DNA of 9,032 nucleotides from Clostridia bacterium (GTDB lineage: Bacteria > Bacillota > Clostridia > Oscillospirales > CAG-382). Of the stretch, positions 6,243 to 9,032 are shown piece by piece (position 1 is the first letter of the stretch; the number at the start of each line of letters is the position of its first letter). Location of the stretch: NCBI GenBank assembly GCA_017397605.1, contig JAFQII010000155.1:1-9032 (forward strand), given 5' to 3'. The position numbers and the translations under genes are program-made. The notes beneath the pieces are model-generated. The model made no database searches. It was not told where the DNA came from and worked only from the letters and a program-made list of their open reading frames with translations.

Positions 6243-6854
6243 ATGCACATCATTGAGAAACTGCATCGGGATGACGAAAACCATGAGGTGTTTGTCGTTT
6301 GCGAGGGGCATAAGTACCGTATCACGACGGTGGATTGCGACCGTCTCGGTCTCGAGGAAGGTGTTTCGCTGTCAGACGATGCGTTTGAAGAGCTGAGCGA
6401 AGCTGAAGCAAGGCTTGCGTGCATCCAAAAAGCGTTTGTACATCTGTCATACGGAGACATGTCCAAAAAGCGCCTGATCGAAAAGCTCTCGCGTGCTTTT
6501 GACAAAGCGCTTTGCCGCGAAACTGCCGATCTGCTGGAGGAACGCGGCTATCTCAACGATGCGCGCCTTGCAGAACGCTATGCCGAAAACTACTATGAAG
6601 TCCGCTCTTACGGACCGATGCGGATCAAGCAGGAGCTTTATGCAAAAGGCTTTTCGCTCGATGTGATCGAGCAGACGCTCGAGCCGTACCGCTCGATGGA
6701 CCACCGCGAAAAAATCGCAGATCTGTTGGAGCAGAAATTCTCCCGCGAGAGCTTGTCCGACATGGCTGTCAAAAAGAAAGCCGTCGATTGGTTAAACCGA
6801 TGCGGCTATTCCTGGTCCGATGTTTCCGATGTTTTAAACGACTATTACCAATAA
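6243..6854 (+). CDS. recX: Regulatory protein RecX
   Basis: RecX binds RecA filaments and in most bacteria limits their growth and ATPase activity. The protein has 203 residues, within the family range. An N-terminal strand-rich segment (1-50) is followed by three-helix RecX repeats. Clear signatures are AFVHLSYGDMSKKRLIEKL (64-82) and LLEERGYLNDARLAERYAENYY...YGPMRIKQELYAKGFS (97-138). The latter matches the characteristic RecX pattern of a gly-tyr-x-asn/asp-asp-x-arg turn followed by a G-x-x-R-I-x-x-E-L helix. The start lies six bases after the recA stop and has no good Shine-Dalgarno site, so translation is probably coupled to that of recA. If ribosomes leave recA at 5669, coupled RecX synthesis should fall as well. 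Transcription should come from the SOS-controlled recA promoter. Confidence 0.88.
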   Translation: MHIIEKLHRDDENHEVFVVCEGHKYRITTVDCDRLGLEEGVSLSDDAFEELSEAEARLACIQKAFVHLSYGDMSKKRLIEKLSRAFDKALCRETADLLEERGYLNDARLAERYAENYYEVRSYGPMRIKQELYAKGFSLDVIEQTLEPYRSMDHREKIADLLEQKFSRESLSDMAVKKKAVDWLNRCGYSWSDVSDVLNDYYQ

Positions 6855-6878
6855 ATATTTTACCGAAAGAGAACTGAT

Positions 6879-8204
6879 ATGTCTATCAAAGTTGGTTTTG
6901 TTTCGCTCGGCTGTCCCAAAAACCTGTTAAACACCGAGCGCATGCTTTCACTTCTGGCGCAAGACGGTTTTGAGATCGTCGCCGAGGATATCGAAGCGGA
7001 TGTTGTTGTGGTCAACACCTGCGCGTTTATCGAAAGCGCAAAAAAAGAAGCGATCGACAATATTTTGGATATCGCCTGGCTCAAAGAGCACCACACGCTC
7101 AAAGGCATCGTCGTTGCAGGCTGTTTGCCGCAACGCTACGGTCAGGAAATTCTGACGGAGCTGCCCGAGGTCAACTGTATCATCGGCACCGGCTCGGTCG
7201 ATAAAATCTGCGATGCCGTCCGTGCGGCATACGAGGGCACGTCCTACAGTGCGTTTGACTCCGTAGACGACGCCGCGTTCGGTGGGGAACGTGTAATCAC
7301 GACGCCCGAGCATTTTGCGTACCTGCAGATTGCAGAAGGTTGTGACAACCACTGTACCTACTGCGTCATTCCTTCGATCCGCGGCAAATTCCGCAGCCGT
7401 CCGATGGGTGAGCTTGTCGAAGAAGCACGCGAGCTTGCGGTCCTGGGCGTCAAAGAGCTTTGTCTGATCGCGCAGGATACCACACGTTACGGTGAGGATC
7501 TGTACGGAACATATGCGCTGGACAGCCTGATCACGGAGATTTCCGAGATCGAAGGTATCGAATGGATCCGCTTGCTGTATTGCTATCCCGACCGTATCAC
7601 CGACGGACTGATTGATGTGATTGCAAGCAACGAAAAGGTTGTCAAATACATCGATATGCCCATCCAGCATATCAACAACGACATTCTCTCTGCGATGAAC
7701 CGCCGCGACACCAAAGAGTCGATCACCGACGTCATCGCCAAACTGAGATCGCGCGTTCCGGGCATCATCCTGCGTTCCACCGTGATCGTCGGGTTCCCCG
7801 GGGAGACTGCGGCGCAGTTTGAGGAGCTGCGCAAGTTCCTCAAAGAAACACGCTTCGAGCGTCTCGGCGTATTTACTTACTCGCGTGAAGAGGGCACGCC
7901 CGCTTACGACCTGCCCGCGCAAGTGACCGAAAAAACCAAGCAGAAGCGTCAGGATATCCTGATGGAACAGCAAGAGCGCATCCACAACGAGTGCAACGAG
8001 CTCTTTGTGGGCAAAACGCTCAAGGTTCTGTGCGAGGGCTACGATCCCGTTGCCGAAAGCTTTTACGGCAGATCGTATGCGGATGCATATGATATTGACG
8101 GAAAGATTTATTTTTCCTCTACCAAGAACGTACACGAGGGGCAATTTGTCAACGTTCTGATCACCGAAGTTCTGGACTATGATCTTTTGGGCAAAACCGT
8201 ATAA
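6879..8204 (+). CDS. rimO: Ribosomal protein S12 methylthiotransferase RimO
   Basis: RimO is a radical-SAM iron-sulfur enzyme that adds a methylthio group to the beta-carbon of a conserved aspartate in ribosomal protein S12. At 441 residues it has the full three-domain layout. The N-terminal UPF0004 domain has cluster cysteines Cys12 (SLGCPKN), Cys48 (VNTCAF) and Cys82 (AGCLPQ). The radical-SAM domain has the C-x3-C-x2-C motif CDNHCTYC at 155-162 and VGFPGET. The C-terminal TRAM domain lies at about 375-441. SLGCPKN and the LIAQDTTRYGEDLYG segment fit RimO better than the tRNA enzyme MiaB. The ATG at 6879 begins directly with the conserved core and is preceded by GAAAGAGAA. It follows recX by 24 bases in the same operon. 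RimO next to pgsA is a common arrangement in Clostridia. Confidence 0.93.
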   Translation: MSIKVGFVSLGCPKNLLNTERMLSLLAQDGFEIVAEDIEADVVVVNTCAFIESAKKEAIDNILDIAWLKEHHTLKGIVVAGCLPQRYGQEILTELPEVNCIIGTGSVDKICDAVRAAYEGTSYSAFDSVDDAAFGGERVITTPEHFAYLQIAEGCDNHCTYCVIPSIRGKFRSRPMGELVEEARELAVLGVKELCLIAQDTTRYGEDLYGTYALDSLITEISEIEGIEWIRLLYCYPDRITDGLIDVIASNEKVVKYIDMPIQHINNDILSAMNRRDTKESITDVIAKLRSRVPGIILRSTVIVGFPGETAAQFEELRKFLKETRFERLGVFTYSREEGTPAYDLPAQVTEKTKQKRQDILMEQQERIHNECNELFVGKTLKVLCEGYDPVAESFYGRSYADAYDIDGKIYFSSTKNVHEGQFVNVLITEVLDYDLLGKTV

Positions 8205-8210
8205 CATTTT

Positions 8211-8216
8211 GGAGGA
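8211..8216 (+). promoter_or_regulatory. Shine-Dalgarno site of pgsA
   Basis: GGAGGA sits six bases before the ATG at 8223, between the rimO stop and pgsA. It is the strongest ribosome site in the plus-strand operon and fixes the start. Confidence 0.8.
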
Positions 8217-8222
8217 ACACCC

Positions 8223-8855
8223 ATGAATTTACCTAACAAATTGACCCTGATCCGCATTGTGAGCATTCCGTTTATCATTGTGTTTTCGATCTACGATTTC
8301 TTTCCGTTTGATGACGGCTATGCCGATTGGCTGAGCCGCGCCATTGCCGCGTTTTTGTTCATCGCCGCATCCGTGACGGACTTTCTGGACGGTCACATTG
8401 CGCGCAAACATAATCTCATCACCGATTTCGGCAAATTTATGGATCCGCTTGCGGACAAATTTCTGGTGCTCGGCGCAATGTTTGCAATGTGTATCTCGTC
8501 GTTCGTTTTTGAGTACAACGATCTGTTTGTATACGATTTCTGTGTTTCGACCGAAACACTGCGCCACCTCTTTTTCTGGAGTGCTGCCATCGTGCTGTTC
8601 CGCGAGCTTGCCGTCACCTCAATGCGACTGGTCGTTGCAAAAAGCGGCATCGTCGTTGCGGCCAACATGCTCGGCAAAATCAAGACCAACACGCAGATCG
8701 TGTGCATCAGCGTTCTGCTGCTTGAGCCCGTCGTATTGCCGTTCTGCCGTGGCTGGCTGTCGCTGGTATCCATCATCGTGATGTCGGTATTTACGCTTTG
8801 GTCGGGTCTCAATTACATTCTTTCTTACTGGAAATACCTCGACACCGAAAAATAG
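8223..8855 (+). CDS. pgsA: CDP-diacylglycerol--glycerol-3-phosphate 3-phosphatidyltransferase
   Basis: This inner-membrane enzyme transfers a phosphatidyl group from CDP-diacylglycerol to glycerol 3-phosphate, the committed step to phosphatidylglycerol and cardiolipin. The CDP-alcohol phosphatidyltransferase motif D-x2-DG-x2-AR-x8-G-x3-D-x3-D is complete, running from Asp53 through Asp56, Asp74 and Asp78 (DFLDGHIARKHN...GKFMDPLAD). Hydrophobic membrane segments are visible at about 8-24, 38-54, 80-95, 112-128 and 165-205. NLPNKLTLIRI at the N-terminus is typical of PgsA. At 210 residues it is slightly longer than many homologues, owing to an insertion around 92-110 (FEYNDLFVYDFCVSTETLRH). It follows rimO by 18 bases and stops with TAG. 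Confidence 0.92.
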   Translation: MNLPNKLTLIRIVSIPFIIVFSIYDFFPFDDGYADWLSRAIAAFLFIAASVTDFLDGHIARKHNLITDFGKFMDPLADKFLVLGAMFAMCISSFVFEYNDLFVYDFCVSTETLRHLFFWSAAIVLFRELAVTSMRLVVAKSGIVVAANMLGKIKTNTQIVCISVLLLEPVVLPFCRGWLSLVSIIVMSVFTLWSGLNYILSYWKYLDTEK

Positions 8856-8863
8856 TTTATAAA

Positions 8864-8868
8864 AAGGG
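8864..8868 (+). promoter_or_regulatory. Shine-Dalgarno site of cysS
   Basis: AAGGG lies nine bases before the ATG at 8878 in the 22-base gap after pgsA. No terminator or promoter is seen in the gap, so cysS is probably co-transcribed with pgsA. Confidence 0.55.
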
Positions 8869-8877
8869 CACTTAACA

Positions 8878-9032
8878 ATGAAACTTTACAACAGTTACAC
8901 TCACTCGATCGATCCGTTTGTGACACATGAGCCGAATAAGGTCAAAATGTACACCTGCGGACCGACGGTGTATCACTTTGCACATATCGGCAATCTTCGC
9001 AGTTATATTATGGAAGACGTGCTGGAAAAATA
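8878..9032 (+). CDS. cysS: Cysteinyl-tRNA synthetase (3' partial)
   Basis: Fifty-one codons of the N-terminus are present before the window ends. This class I aminoacyl-tRNA synthetase attaches cysteine to tRNA-Cys in the cytoplasm. The start MKLYNSYTHSIDPF and the segment KMYTCGPTVYHFAHIGNLRSYIMEDVLEK are diagnostic. Cys27 in MYTCGPTVY is a ligand of the active-site zinc, and HIGN (36-39) is the class I HIGH signature that binds ATP. The rest of the gene, including the KMSKS loop, lies beyond the window. It is too short to be seen as a long ORF but its identity is clear. It appears to be the last visible member of the recA-recX-rimO-pgsA operon. Confidence 0.93.
   Translation, partial: MKLYNSYTHSIDPFVTHEPNKVKMYTCGPTVYHFAHIGNLRSYIMEDVLEK

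Noticed and set aside
6948..8207. Long minus-strand open frame (419 codons) opposite rimO
   Set aside because: The plus strand encodes an unmistakable RimO with all cluster cysteines; the opposite frame shows no known motif, is rich in improbable composition, and is a codon-bias shadow.

Overview
The window looks like chromosomal DNA from an unnamed member of the Clostridia (Firmicutes), probably an uncultured gut-type lineage. Three things point there: a Gram-positive LexA/DinR operator (GAAC-N4-GTTC) at the recA promoter, the gene order recA-recX-rimO-pgsA-cysS, and moderate GC in genes with AT-rich spacers. The species cannot be named from this sequence. I see no mobile elements, CRISPR arrays, tRNA or rRNA genes.

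Left part (1-4912). A large gene cut at its 5' end encodes a probable secreted or envelope family-10-like glycoside hydrolase (GHL10 barrel, the DigH/YngK type) with repeated beta-rich modules in front of the barrel. It converges on two minus-strand genes, and the two sides share a strong bidirectional terminator at 2865-2896. The minus-strand genes are a xylose-isomerase-like TIM-barrel sugar isomerase/epimerase and, upstream of it, a long divergent ribose-phosphate pyrophosphokinase (prs). A 9-bp hairpin without a good U-tract separates these two.

Middle (4913-5177). An AT-rich divergent spacer holds the recA promoter (TTGACA, 17 nt, TATTCT with an extended TG), a perfect LexA box over the predicted transcription start, and a weaker candidate promoter for prs.

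Right part (5178-9032). A tightly packed plus-strand operon runs recA, recX, rimO, pgsA, cysS (3' end outside the window). It combines recombination and SOS repair, the RecA modulator RecX, ribosomal protein S12 methylthiolation, phospholipid synthesis and tRNA charging.

Main anomaly. The recA reading frame is full length (352 residues) and conserved throughout, except for one in-frame TGA at 5667-5669. It replaces the near-invariant glycine of the L1 DNA-binding loop (GDM-stop-ASHVG), equivalent to E. coli Gly160, the residue changed in the classical recA1 allele. The frame is unbroken on both sides, so one G-to-T change (GGA to TGA) explains it. The TGA lies in a small hairpin that the T makes perfectly paired. 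Possible explanations are a recent nonsense mutation (perhaps template-directed), a base-call or assembly error, or UGA recoding. The only other informative TGA is the ordinary stop of prs, which argues against genome-wide reassignment.
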